Positions 6,351 through 12,446 of a stretch of 20,023 nt of DNA are shown piece by piece. The translations under genes and the position numbers were made by a program. Numbering within the stretch: position 1 is the first letter of the stretch; each line of letters starts with the position of its first letter. A model generated the notes under the pieces. It was not told where the DNA came from. It made no database searches and saw nothing but the letters and a program-made list of their open reading frames with translations. Source of the stretch: Phosphoribacter sp964558825 (GTDB lineage Bacteria; Actinomycetota; Actinomycetes; Actinomycetales; Dermatophilaceae); NCBI GenBank assembly GCA_964558825.1, contig CAZLGB010000048.1, forward strand, positions 1-20,023. Direction: 5' to 3'.

Positions 6351-7384
6351 CGGGCCCACCGCGCGAGCAGGCGGCCCACGGCATACACGGCGATGCCGAC
6401 GACGGCGATGCCGACGAGCGCGGACACCCAATAGCCGAGGGTGGCGTTGTCGCCGCCCCCGAAGCCGTAGCCGCCGAGCAGCGTGTGGCTCCAGAAGCCG
6501 GCATAGCGCTCCATCCCCGCGGGGATGGCGTCGAGGCCGAGCTGACCGAGGGGGAGGTCGGCCGGGGCGTCCTCGCCGAAGGCGCCACCGGGCGCGAGCA
6601 GCCCCAGCGGGGTGAGCAGCGCCAGGGCCGCGACCGACCCGAGGGCGACGCGGCGTGGGGTGAGTCGGCCGGTGCCCCGGGAGCCCGTCGTGCTCGTCAG
6701 GGCGGCGCGGTGGGTGGCCGTCAGCAGCGCTGGATTGGCCCGGACGAGATAGGCGAAGACCCCGGCAGTCAGCACGCCCTCGACCGGCCCCGCGACGACG
6801 ACGTGGGCGAGCAGCATCGCGGGGATGGTCTGGCTCAGGCGATAGGGCGAGTAGAGCGGGGCGCCGGCGGCGGTGTGGAAGAGGTCCGGCTGGATGCCGA
6901 GCTCGACGGCCGTCGCGAGGGCGGCGGCGTTGATGCCGGCGAAACCGGCGACGGCGGCGGCCGCGAGTCGGCGCCGTGCGGTCAGCGGGCTGCGCGCGGC
7001 GATGAGCCGGTAGACGGCATACCCGACGAGCGGCATGAGGATGGCCATGTTGAGGGCGTTGGCGCCGTAGGCGAGCACGCCTCCGTCGCCGAAGAGCAGT
7101 GCCTGGAAGAGCAACGCGACCGACACGGCGATCATCGCCGCCCACGGCCCGAGGACGATGGCAATGACCACGGCCCCCACCGCGTGGGCGGTCGTGCCGT
7201 CGGGGATGGGGATGTTGACCATCATGACGAGGAAGCTCACCGCCGCGAACATCGCGAGCATCGGCACCTGACGGGTGCGCACCACCGCCGACACGCGCCG
7301 CGAGGCCAGCGCGAGGGTCGGCACGGCGATGACGTATGCCGCCGCGCAGGTCTGCGGCGACAGGTAGCCGTCGGGGATGTGCAC
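6347..7384 (-). CDS. cbiM: ECF cobalt/nickel transporter substrate-binding membrane protein, CbiM with fused C-terminal CbiN-like part
   Basis: 345 residues. Seen: N-terminal MHIPDGYLSP, in which Met1, His2 and nearby residues form the metal site in CbiM/NikM; NIPIPDGTTAHAVG (about 57-70), supplying the conserved histidine; and GDGGVLAYGANALNMAILMPLVG, followed by more helices. After about residue 240 come an extra membrane segment, a soluble loop and a final helix (LGYWVSALVGIAVVGIAVYAV), equivalent to the separate CbiN/NikN subunit, so no independent cbiN is needed. Co2+ and Ni2+ members are not separable by eye. The start is fixed by MHIPDG and GGAGG upstream. The next gene upstream is a Fur-family regulator, suggesting metal-responsive control. 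Confidence 0.92.
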   Translation of the reverse strand: MHIPDGYLSPQTCAAAYVIAVPTLALASRRVSAVVRTRQVPMLAMFAAVSFLVMMVNIPIPDGTTAHAVGAVVIAIVLGPWAAMIAVSVALLFQALLFGDGGVLAYGANALNMAILMPLVGYAVYRLIAARSPLTARRRLAAAAVAGFAGINAAALATAVELGIQPDLFHTAAGAPLYSPYRLSQTIPAMLLAHVVVAGPVEGVLTAGVFAYLVRANPALLTATHRAALTSTTGSRGTGRLTPRRVALGSVAALALLTPLGLLAPGGAFGEDAPADLPLGQLGLDAIPAGMERYAGFWSHTLLGGYGFGGGDNATLGYWVSALVGIAVVGIAVYAVGRLLARWAR

Positions 7385-7475
7385 GGGTTCCCTCCTCGCT
7401 GGAACCCTGTGACTCTACTGCAAGCCTTTCGCAGCAAGGAGCTTGCGCTCGGGGCGGCTCGGGGGCGCGCGAGCC

Positions 7476-7545
7476 ACTTCGGTGAGGTTTCCTGCACTTC
7501 GGTGATGTTGCACCCTCACCGAAGTGCGGTGAACCTCACCGAAGT
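7476..7545. repeat. Nested 26-bp-stem hairpin between fur and cbiM
   Basis: Outer arms ACTTCGGTGAGGTT (7476-7489) and AACCTCACCGAAGT (7532-7545) pair perfectly over 14 bp. After a 4x4 internal loop, inner arms GCACTTCGGTGA (7494-7505) and TCACCGAAGTGC (7516-7527) pair perfectly over 12 bp around a 10-base loop. ACTTCGGTGA therefore occurs four times, twice in each orientation. No T-run follows on either strand. It could be a dyad operator for a metal regulator, an attenuator in the cbiM leader, or a terminator for fur. Confidence 0.8.
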
Positions 7546-7600
7546 CGGGCGCTGGTCCCCAGCGCTCGGGCTTGGCCCGCTCGGCACGGCGGAGGCTTGT

Positions 7601-8071
7601 TCAGGGGGCGGTGGCCGCGGCGGCCCGGCAGTCGGCGCACAGGCCGGAAAGCGCCGCATGGGTCGGGTCGAGCTCGAAGTCGTGCTCACTCGCCAGCCGC
7701 CGGGCTGCCTCCTGCAGGACGTCCGGGGAGACGTCCCAGACGGCCCGGCATGCGCGACATTGGGCGTGCGGGTGCGCGCCGACCATGCCGACCAGGTGGT
7801 ATGCCGTGCTGCCGTGCCCGAGGTGCACGTGCTGGACGATGCCGAGCGCTTCGAAGGCCTCGAGCGAGCGATAGACGCTGGCGAGGTGGACCGACGGCTC
7901 GGTGGCGGCGACGAGCTCGGCGACCTGCTCGACGCTCAGGTGACCGGGCGCCGCGGCCAGCACCCGCAGCACCGCCCGCCGCGGGCCGGTCATCCGCTCG
8001 CCGCGGCCGCGCAGGCGCTCGGTCACGGACTCCAGCACGTCGGCTGGCGCGGCGAGGGTGACCGGCTCCAC
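7601..8071 (-). CDS. Fur-family metalloregulator
   Basis: 156 residues. Seen: a winged-helix N-terminal domain with MTGPRRAVLRVLAAAPGHLS, recognition helix VHLASVYRSLEAFEALGIV (about 63-81) and wing HVHLGHGSTAYHLV; then the dimerisation domain with HPHAQCRACRAVWDV and C-terminal GLCADC, the two CxxC pairs of the structural zinc site. Known family roles: Fur (iron), Zur (zinc), Nur (nickel), PerR (peroxide). Position upstream of cbiMQO on the same strand suggests cobalt or nickel sensing, Nur-like, but this is inference. GTG 8071 is the first start before the domain, with GGGAG nine bases upstream. A small inverted repeat covers that site (8081-8096). Confidence 0.85.
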   Translation of the reverse strand: MEPVTLAAPADVLESVTERLRGRGERMTGPRRAVLRVLAAAPGHLSVEQVAELVAATEPSVHLASVYRSLEAFEALGIVQHVHLGHGSTAYHLVGMVGAHPHAQCRACRAVWDVSPDVLQEAARRLASEHDFELDPTHAALSGLCADCRAAAATAP

Positions 8072-8080
8072 GTCGGCATT

Positions 8081-8096
8081 CTCCCAGGTGTGGGAG
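8081..8096. promoter_or_regulatory. Inverted repeat over the fur ribosome-binding site
   Basis: CTCCCA-GGTG-TGGGAG, perfect 6-bp arms with a 4-base spacer, lies in the 78-bp gap between the divergent fur and thioesterase genes. On the minus strand the repeat contains the GGGAG Shine-Dalgarno of the fur gene, so it may act as an operator or as an RNA hairpin. Confidence 0.35.
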
Positions 8097-8149
8097 GCGG
8101 GTGGGGGGGCGGATGCGGCAGGCCCGGCGGTGAGGGCGAGGATAGGGGG

Positions 8150-8797
8150 GTGAGCACTGGCGCCATCCCTCCACAGCATCCACCGTGGGGCACGCAGGTG
8201 CCCCTCACGTGGGTCACCGAGGGCGACCCGGAGTATGCCGCGCTCGTGCGCGAGCTGCGGGGCTTCCTCGACGAGCTCGCTGCGGCGCGGCCCGAGCCGG
8301 CCGACTCGGCGGCGTTGGCCGACACCCTGCGTGAGTGGCGGGCGACGTTGCGCCAGACCGCAACTGGCGAGCATGGGCAGGTCTTCGGGCGGCGGCCCGA
8401 TCTGCCGAGCCGCGGGCACACGATGCTGCCGGACTATGTCGTCCATGACGTGGGGGAGACGACCATCTCGGCAGACGTGCGCTTCGGGCGCTTCTTCCTC
8501 GGCGGCGGCGAGGCCGTGCACGGGGGCGCGATCCCGCTGGTCTTCGACGAGCTCTTCGGCACCCTCGTCAATTTCGGCAGCCGGCCCCCCTCTCGCACCG
8601 TGCGCATCGAGACGAACTTCCGCGCCATCACCCCGCTCGACACCGAGCTGCGTGTCGTCGGGCGGATCGATCGGGTCGAGGGTCGCAAGACCTTCGTCAG
8701 TGGCCAGCTGCTCGACGGCGATCAGGTGTGTGCCGACGCGGAGGCGCTCTTCGTGGCGATCGACCTGAGCGCTCTGCTGCCCCCGTCGGCTCCGTGA
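8150..8797 (+). CDS. PaaI-type hotdog-fold thioesterase
   Basis: 215 residues. The C-terminal half has the hotdog thioesterase pattern: ISADVRFGRFFLGGGEAVHG, then GGAIPLVFDELFGTLVN with HGG...D, the usual active-site region of PaaI/THEM4-like enzymes. After it come TVRIETNFRAITPLDTELRV, a hotdog strand-turn motif, and VEGRKTFVSGQL. The N-terminal about 90 residues are helical and charged and resemble those of actinobacterial PaaI-family members. Expected role: hydrolysis of an acyl-CoA thioester in the cytoplasm; the chain is unknown. GTG 8150 follows a G-rich stretch that could pair with 16S rRNA. It is divergent from fur and unrelated to it in evident function. Confidence 0.82.
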   Translation: MSTGAIPPQHPPWGTQVPLTWVTEGDPEYAALVRELRGFLDELAAARPEPADSAALADTLREWRATLRQTATGEHGQVFGRRPDLPSRGHTMLPDYVVHDVGETTISADVRFGRFFLGGGEAVHGGAIPLVFDELFGTLVNFGSRPPSRTVRIETNFRAITPLDTELRVVGRIDRVEGRKTFVSGQLLDGDQVCADAEALFVAIDLSALLPPSAP

Positions 8798-8842
8798 CGC
8801 GAGCCGCACCGCGGGGCCTTACCTGAGCTCCCGGTCGGGGCA

Positions 8843-8848
8843 TAGCCT
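8843..8848 (+). promoter_or_regulatory. Possible -10 box for the PEBP gene
   Basis: TAGCCT lies about 38 bp before ATG 8887. A weak TTACCT (8819-8824) sits 18 bp further upstream. It would give a leader of about 30 bases carrying the GGAGG Shine-Dalgarno. Confidence 0.3.
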
Positions 8849-8886
8849 CGGACCGAAGGATCGCCCCATCCCGTCTGGAGGCAGCC

Positions 8887-9408
8887 ATGAGCCTGGACCG
8901 TCCCGTCGCTCCCAATCCCTATGACCTGCTGCCTCGCGTGGGCTCGTTCACGGTCACCAGCGCCGACATCACCGACGGCGCTCCGCTGCAGGACGACCAG
9001 GTCGCCGCGCTCGGCAACGTCTCGCCGCAGCTGAGTTGGAGCGGGGCACCCGAGGGCACGCAGAGCTATGTCGTCACGTGCTTCGACCCCGATGCCCCGA
9101 CGCCGAGCGGATTCTGGCACTGGGTGCTCGTCGACGTGCCCGCCGAGGTCACCTCGCTGGCGGCCGGGGCGGCGGCAGAGGCGTTGCCCGGCAAGGCTTT
9201 CCACTGCCGCAACGATGGCGGCGAGCACGGCTTCATGGGCGCGGCGCCGCCGCAGGGCGATATGCCGCACCGCTACTTCTTCGTCGTCCACGCGGTCGAC
9301 AAGCCCAGCCTGGGAGTCGACGCGAGCGCCTCGCCGGCGGTGGTGTCCTTCCACCTCGCCTTCAGCACGCTGGCCCGCGCGATCATCCACGGGACCTATC
9401 AGCACTAG
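8887..9408 (+). CDS. YbhB/YbcL family phosphatidylethanolamine-binding (Raf kinase inhibitor-like) protein
   Basis: 173 residues, standard length. Seen: GNVSPQLSWSGAPEGTQSYV (about 44-63), the PEBP signature DPDAPTPSGFWHWVLVDVP (ligand pocket with D, P and H) and the second motif GAAPPQGDMPHRYFFVVHAVD, followed by the C-terminal FHLAFSTLARAIIHGTY. No signal peptide is visible, so cytoplasmic. Known: bacterial PEBP-like proteins bind small anionic ligands; few have a defined role. ATG 8887 has CTGGAGG ending six bases before it. It is followed by a palindromic element and does not obviously form an operon with the next gene. No GTATGCCG octamers occur here. Confidence 0.92.
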   Translation: MSLDRPVAPNPYDLLPRVGSFTVTSADITDGAPLQDDQVAALGNVSPQLSWSGAPEGTQSYVVTCFDPDAPTPSGFWHWVLVDVPAEVTSLAAGAAAEALPGKAFHCRNDGGEHGFMGAAPPQGDMPHRYFFVVHAVDKPSLGVDASASPAVVSFHLAFSTLARAIIHGTYQH

Positions 9409-9470
9409 CTCCCGAGCGTGTCGGCGCGAGCTCCGGCCTCATCGGTGGCGGGGGGCTCCAAGGCCGCGGT

Positions 9471-9538
9471 GACGTCGTCGAAGGCGGAGTGCGCGGTGTG
9501 GTGATCACGACACCGGCGACGCCGTCATCGGCGCCTTC
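9471..9538. repeat. Palindromic element A (GTGATCAC core)
   Basis: Imperfect dyad of 34-bp arms centred on GTGATCAC at 9501-9508. I count roughly 25 of 34 pairs, including wobbles, with a best inner block GGTGT.GTGATCAC.ACACC. The right arm CACGACACC....CGCCGTCAT matches element B at 15007-15030 apart from the inner few bases, so the two are related. It sits after the PEBP gene and before the MarR-type operator. Confidence 0.65.
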
Positions 9539-9543
9539 TGCAT

Positions 9544-9557
9544 GTTGACAACTCAAC
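9544..9557. promoter_or_regulatory. Likely MarR operator overlapping a -35 box
   Basis: GTTGA-CAAC-TCAAC is a perfect 5-bp inverted repeat with a 4-base spacer and contains a consensus TTGACA (9545-9550). TTGA-N4-TCAA dyads are typical MarR-family sites. The HXXEE gene and a MarR gene follow immediately, so autoregulation is likely. Confidence 0.55.
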
Positions 9558-9571
9558 ACGAACGGAGAAGG

Positions 9572-9592
9572 ATGGTGTTGTCGCCTTCCTGA
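9572..9592 (+). CDS. Putative micro-ORF MVLSPS ahead of the HXXEE gene
   Basis: A strong GGAGAAGG stretch precedes ATG 9572, which opens a six-codon frame ending at TGA 9590-9592, two bases before a candidate TTG start at 9595. No comparable Shine-Dalgarno serves the HXXEE gene itself. Inferred: a leader peptide giving translational coupling. Alternatively a small sequencing frameshift near 9580 would fuse it to the gene. Confidence 0.3.
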   Translation: MVLSPS

Positions 9593-9594
9593 GA

Positions 9595-10206
9595 TTGGAC
9601 CCAGTGATCCCCGTGAACATCCGGCGTGTCAACCGGATCTGGCAGTCCGCCACCCTCTTTCTTGCGCCGCCCTTGCTCGTGCTGCTCATCTGGCTGCGTC
9701 CGTCGATGAGCACTTACCAGTGGCTGCTCTGGCTGCATCTGCCGCTGCTCATGCTCCACGAGGCCGAGGAGTACGTCCTCGCGAAGACGAGCTTCAAGGA
9801 GTTTTTCAACCTGCGCTCGCCCCTGGGCTCGAAGGTCGATCCCGACTTCCCCCTCGACGAGGGCTATGTCTTCCAGGTCAACCTCGGCATCGCCTGGCCG
9901 ATCATCGTCATCGGGGCGCTGCTGGCACCCGTCGCTCCGTGGATCGGCTTTGCGATGATCTGGTTCGAGCTCATCATCAACAACGCCATGCACACGATCG
10001 GATTCCAGGGTGACAAGCTCGGTTACAACCCGGGGCTGATCACCAATTCCTTTGTCCTGCTTCCCTATGGCATGTGGGTGCTGCTGACCGCGGCCGGCTT
10101 CTTCAGGCCGCTCGACTGGGCACTCTCGGTCGTGCTGGGGGTCGGCATCTCGGCCGCGCTCGGCGCCAAGACGCGTCGCCGCATCGCCACCCTGCGGACG
10201 GCATAG
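9595..10206 (+). CDS. HXXEE domain-containing membrane protein
   Basis: 203 residues from TTG 9595; GTG at 9604 or 9613 are equally possible, and none has a good Shine-Dalgarno. Seen: the family motif LMLHEAEEYVL (HxxEE) near residues 52-62, hydrophobic helices around ATLFLAPPLLVLLIWL, GIAWPIIVIGALLAPVAPWIGFAMIWF and NSFVLLPYGMWVLLTAAGFF, and ELIINNAMHTIGF with another conserved His. Known: HXXEE proteins are small integral membrane proteins of unproven function, often beside MarR or TetR regulators. A metal-dependent membrane enzyme is plausible from the His/Glu set but is inference. It is co-directional with, and 6 bp from, the MarR gene. Confidence 0.83.
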   Translation: MDPVIPVNIRRVNRIWQSATLFLAPPLLVLLIWLRPSMSTYQWLLWLHLPLLMLHEAEEYVLAKTSFKEFFNLRSPLGSKVDPDFPLDEGYVFQVNLGIAWPIIVIGALLAPVAPWIGFAMIWFELIINNAMHTIGFQGDKLGYNPGLITNSFVLLPYGMWVLLTAAGFFRPLDWALSVVLGVGISAALGAKTRRRIATLRTA

Positions 10207-10212
10207 CCGGCG

Positions 10213-10698
10213 GTGGCGGCCATCAACCGGCGGGTGAGCCTGCTCTTTCGGATGGGTGAGCGCTATGTCAACCGCGAGCTGACCGGGCGTGTGGTCACGA
10301 GCGGCACCGCGCCACTGCTGCTCGAATTGCGCGACGGGGGGCCGCGTCAGGTAACGGCGCTCGCCCAGGCGATCGGCGTCGACAAGGCGCACGTGGCGCG
10401 CTCGATCCGCCCGCTCGAGGAGGCCGGCCTGGTCGAGGTAGCCCCGGTGCCAGGGGGCGGTCGGCGGTTGCTCGTCTCGCTCACCGACGCGGGCCTGCGT
10501 GAGGTGGCGTATGCCGAGCGGGTCATGCTCGACTGGCTCGCCGTCGTCGGGCGCGGCATCGATCCCGGCGAGCTGCGGGTCGTCGACGCGGTCTTCGACC
10601 GCTTCTTCGCCAACGCCCAGGACTATTTCGCCAGCAGCGCGGCGATCCCGTCGAGGACGAGCTCCAGTCCGGGCGCGAACTCGCGCGCGAAGGAATAG
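10213..10698 (+). CDS. MarR-family transcriptional regulator
   Basis: 161 residues. Seen: winged helix-turn-helix with PLLLELRDGGPRQVTALAQA, recognition helix DKAHVARSIRPLEEAGLVEV and wing PGGGRRLLVSLTDAGLREV, the usual MarR pattern. The dimer helices are at both ends. It is placed 6 bp after the HXXEE gene, so it is probably co-transcribed and controls the dyad at 9544-9557. GTG 10213 is the first start in frame; no clear Shine-Dalgarno is seen, so coupling to the upstream gene is likely. The last 25 codons overlap the TetR gene on the opposite strand (76 bp, 10623-10698) and look unlike MarR C-termini (Ser/Arg-rich). Confidence 0.87.
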   Translation: MAAINRRVSLLFRMGERYVNRELTGRVVTSGTAPLLLELRDGGPRQVTALAQAIGVDKAHVARSIRPLEEAGLVEVAPVPGGGRRLLVSLTDAGLREVAYAERVMLDWLAVVGRGIDPGELRVVDAVFDRFFANAQDYFASSAAIPSRTSSSPGANSRAKE

Positions 10699-11267
10699 CC
10701 CGGCTCGGCGACGACCTGCTCGGCGAACCACGCCATGTGCGGGTATGCCGCCATGAGCGCGCCGATCGGCCCGGTGGCCACCATCTCGGCGGCCTGCTCG
10801 CCGGAGTCGAAGGGCAGCGTCGTCTCCTGGAGCAGGAAGCCATAGACGAACGCGTCGAGCACGGCATACGCATGGGCGACCTGGCGCGGCGTGAAGCCCG
10901 CCGCGCGCAGGCAGGCGATGTTGGCGTCGTGATAGGCGAGGGTCGCCGGGCCTGGCGTGCGCCGTGACTCCATGAGCGGCAACGCCCAGGGGTGGCGGCG
11001 CAGCGCCTCGCGCACGGAAACCGAACGGCGGCGCAGGGATTCGCGCCAATCACCTTCGGCGGAGGGCAGCTCGATCTCACGATAGACGAGGTCGACCATC
11101 CCGTCGAGGAGCGCGTCCTTGCCCGCGACGTGGTGATAGAGCGACATCGCCTCGACGCCGAGCTCGCCGGCGAGGCTGCGCATCGTCAGCCGGTCGAGGC
11201 CGTGGGTGTCGGCCATGGCGACGGCGGTCTCGAGCACCCGATCGCGGGTGAGCCTCGGGCGGGGCAT
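10623..11267 (-). CDS. TetR-family repressor with TetR_C-type ligand domain
   Basis: 214 residues. Seen: N-terminal MPRPRLTRDRVLETAVAMAD, helix-turn-helix LTMRSLAGELGVEAMSLYHHVAGKDALLDGMVDL (about 31-64), and a C-terminal domain with REALRRHPWALPLMESRR and AHAYAVLDAFVYGFLLQET, typical of TetR proteins of the tetracycline-repressor C-terminal type. ATG 11267 is chosen because AGGAG lies five bases upstream; a TTG at 11288 lacks one. It is divergent from the MDR oxidoreductase, with paired inverted operators between them, so it very likely represses both. The ligand is unknown but may be a substrate of the oxidoreductase, such as a reactive carbonyl or quinone. Confidence 0.9.
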   Translation of the reverse strand: MPRPRLTRDRVLETAVAMADTHGLDRLTMRSLAGELGVEAMSLYHHVAGKDALLDGMVDLVYREIELPSAEGDWRESLRRRSVSVREALRRHPWALPLMESRRTPGPATLAYHDANIACLRAAGFTPRQVAHAYAVLDAFVYGFLLQETTLPFDSGEQAAEMVATGPIGALMAAYPHMAWFAEQVVAEPGYSFAREFAPGLELVLDGIAALLAK

Positions 11268-11288
11268 CGGATCTCCTCGACTTGGCAA

Positions 11289-11336
11289 CCTTACGTTGTA
11301 ATGCTATCGTCTCGCTCTAGGACTTACAACGTAAGG
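11289..11336. promoter_or_regulatory. Divergent promoter with two inverted TetR operators
   Basis: CCTTACGTTGTAA (11289-11301) and its exact reverse complement TTACAACGTAAGG (11324-11336) flank a 22-bp spacer; each is itself a TTAC-N3-GTAA dyad. On the minus strand TTGTAA (11324-11329) and TAGCAT (11301-11306) are 17 bp apart, a fitting -35/-10 pair for tetR. On the plus strand TTGTAA (11296-11301) and TAGGAC (11318-11323) could serve the oxidoreductase. Both operators overlap promoter elements. Confidence 0.75.
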
Positions 11337-11354
11337 GAAACCAAGGAGGCCACC

Positions 11355-12341
11355 GTGTCCGTCCCGACGACCCGGCGCGCCGCGACCCGGCGGGTCTACG
11401 GCGGCGTCGAGGCCATTGCCGTCGAGCAGCTGCCCGTCCCGACGCCTAGCGCGGGCGAGGTGGTGCTCGCCGTCCGCGCCGCCGGCATCGACCGCGGCGC
11501 GCTGCACCTGCTGACCGGCACGCCATTGGTGGCCCGGCTCGCTCTCGGGCTGCGCCGACCGCGCCAGCCGATCCTCGGTCTCGAGGTCGCCGGGGAGGTC
11601 GTCGCCGTGGGGCCGGACGCCACGAGCTTCGCGGTCGGCGATCGCGTGTTCGGCACTGCGGCAGGCTCTTTCGCGACGTATGCCGTGGCCCGCGCCGACC
11701 GGATCACCCACACGCCGGCTGGCGTGAGCGACGAGCAAGCGGCGACCCTGGGGATCTCCGGTGGGACGGCCCTGATCGCGGTCCGCGACCGGGCCCAGGT
11801 CCAGGCCGGCCAGCGGGTGCTCGTTCTCGGCGCGTCCGGCGGCGTCGGCAGCTTTGCCACGCAGCTGGCGGTCCAGGCCGGGGCCGAGGTCACCGCGGTG
11901 GCGAGCGCCGCCAAGGCCGACTTCGTGCGGAGTCTCGGCGCGGCATACGTCCACGACTATCGCGCGGTGGGGCTCGACGCCATGGGTGGCCCGTTTGACG
12001 CAATCATCGACATCGGCGGCAACCACCGCCTGCGTGAGCTGCGACGTGCGCTCACCCGCAGCGGGACGCTCGTCATCGTCGGTGGGGAGGAGGGCGGTCG
12101 TCTCCTTGGGGGCATCCACCGCAATGTCGTCGCCGATCTGCTCAATCCCTTTGTGCCGCAGCGGCTTGGCTGGTTCGTCCAGAGCTCGTCGGGGGAGCTG
12201 TCGGCCGATCTCGGACGCTTGGTCGAGCAGGGCGCCATCACGCCGGCCGTCGATCGGGTCGTCGGCCTCGACGGCGTGGCGGTCGCGCTGGCCGCCATGG
12301 AGCGCGGAGAGCTGCGCGGTAAGGTCGTCGTGCGCCCCTGA
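11355..12341 (+). CDS. Quinone-oxidoreductase-like MDR family NAD(P)-dependent oxidoreductase
   Basis: 328 residues. Seen: N-terminal GroES-like domain with PTPSAGEVVLAVRAAGIDRG and LGLEVAGEVVAVGPDATSF, GDRVFGTAAGSFATYAVA, then the Rossmann domain with VLVLGASGGVGSFATQLAVQ (about 155-174), the glycine-rich NADP-binding loop. C-terminal GAITPAVDRVVGLDGVAVAL and LRGKVVVRP are typical. Zinc-ligand cysteines are absent, as in zeta-crystallin/quinone reductases. Expected role: NADPH-dependent reduction of quinones or alkenals. GTG 11355 is set by AGGAGG five bases upstream. It is divergent from, and probably repressed by, the neighbouring TetR protein. A 5-prime extension through the TetR gene is an artefact. 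Confidence 0.9.
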   Translation: MSVPTTRRAATRRVYGGVEAIAVEQLPVPTPSAGEVVLAVRAAGIDRGALHLLTGTPLVARLALGLRRPRQPILGLEVAGEVVAVGPDATSFAVGDRVFGTAAGSFATYAVARADRITHTPAGVSDEQAATLGISGGTALIAVRDRAQVQAGQRVLVLGASGGVGSFATQLAVQAGAEVTAVASAAKADFVRSLGAAYVHDYRAVGLDAMGGPFDAIIDIGGNHRLRELRRALTRSGTLVIVGGEEGGRLLGGIHRNVVADLLNPFVPQRLGWFVQSSSGELSADLGRLVEQGAITPAVDRVVGLDGVAVALAAMERGELRGKVVVRP

Positions 12342-12354
12342 GCCGTGTGGTCTC

Positions 12355-12381
12355 GGCCGGCCGTCGGTATGCCGGCCGGCC
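12355..12381. terminator. GC hairpin after the MDR oxidoreductase
   Basis: GGCCGGCC at 12355-12362 and again at 12374-12381 can form an 8-bp all-GC stem with an 11-base loop, 13 bp after the stop codon. No U-run follows, so efficiency is uncertain. The loop contains a GTATGCCG octamer. Confidence 0.4.
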
Positions 12382-12446
12382 AAGACTGACGGCAACCAAA
12401 GGGGTCTCACAACAACCACACAGCCAGCGCGGCAACGGTGGGACCC

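Noticed and set aside
7385..7475. Cobalamin or other riboswitch upstream of cbiM
   Set aside because: No B12-box-like sequence or expected secondary structure is seen in the minus-strand leader; a GCCACT string near 7473 lies on the wrong strand. The only structure is the nested hairpin, recorded separately.
6155..8149. Long open frame on the plus strand across the cbiM and fur region
   Set aside because: It is an open frame caused by GC richness, antisense to clear cbiQ, cbiM and fur genes. Only its last 215 codons (thioesterase) are genuine.
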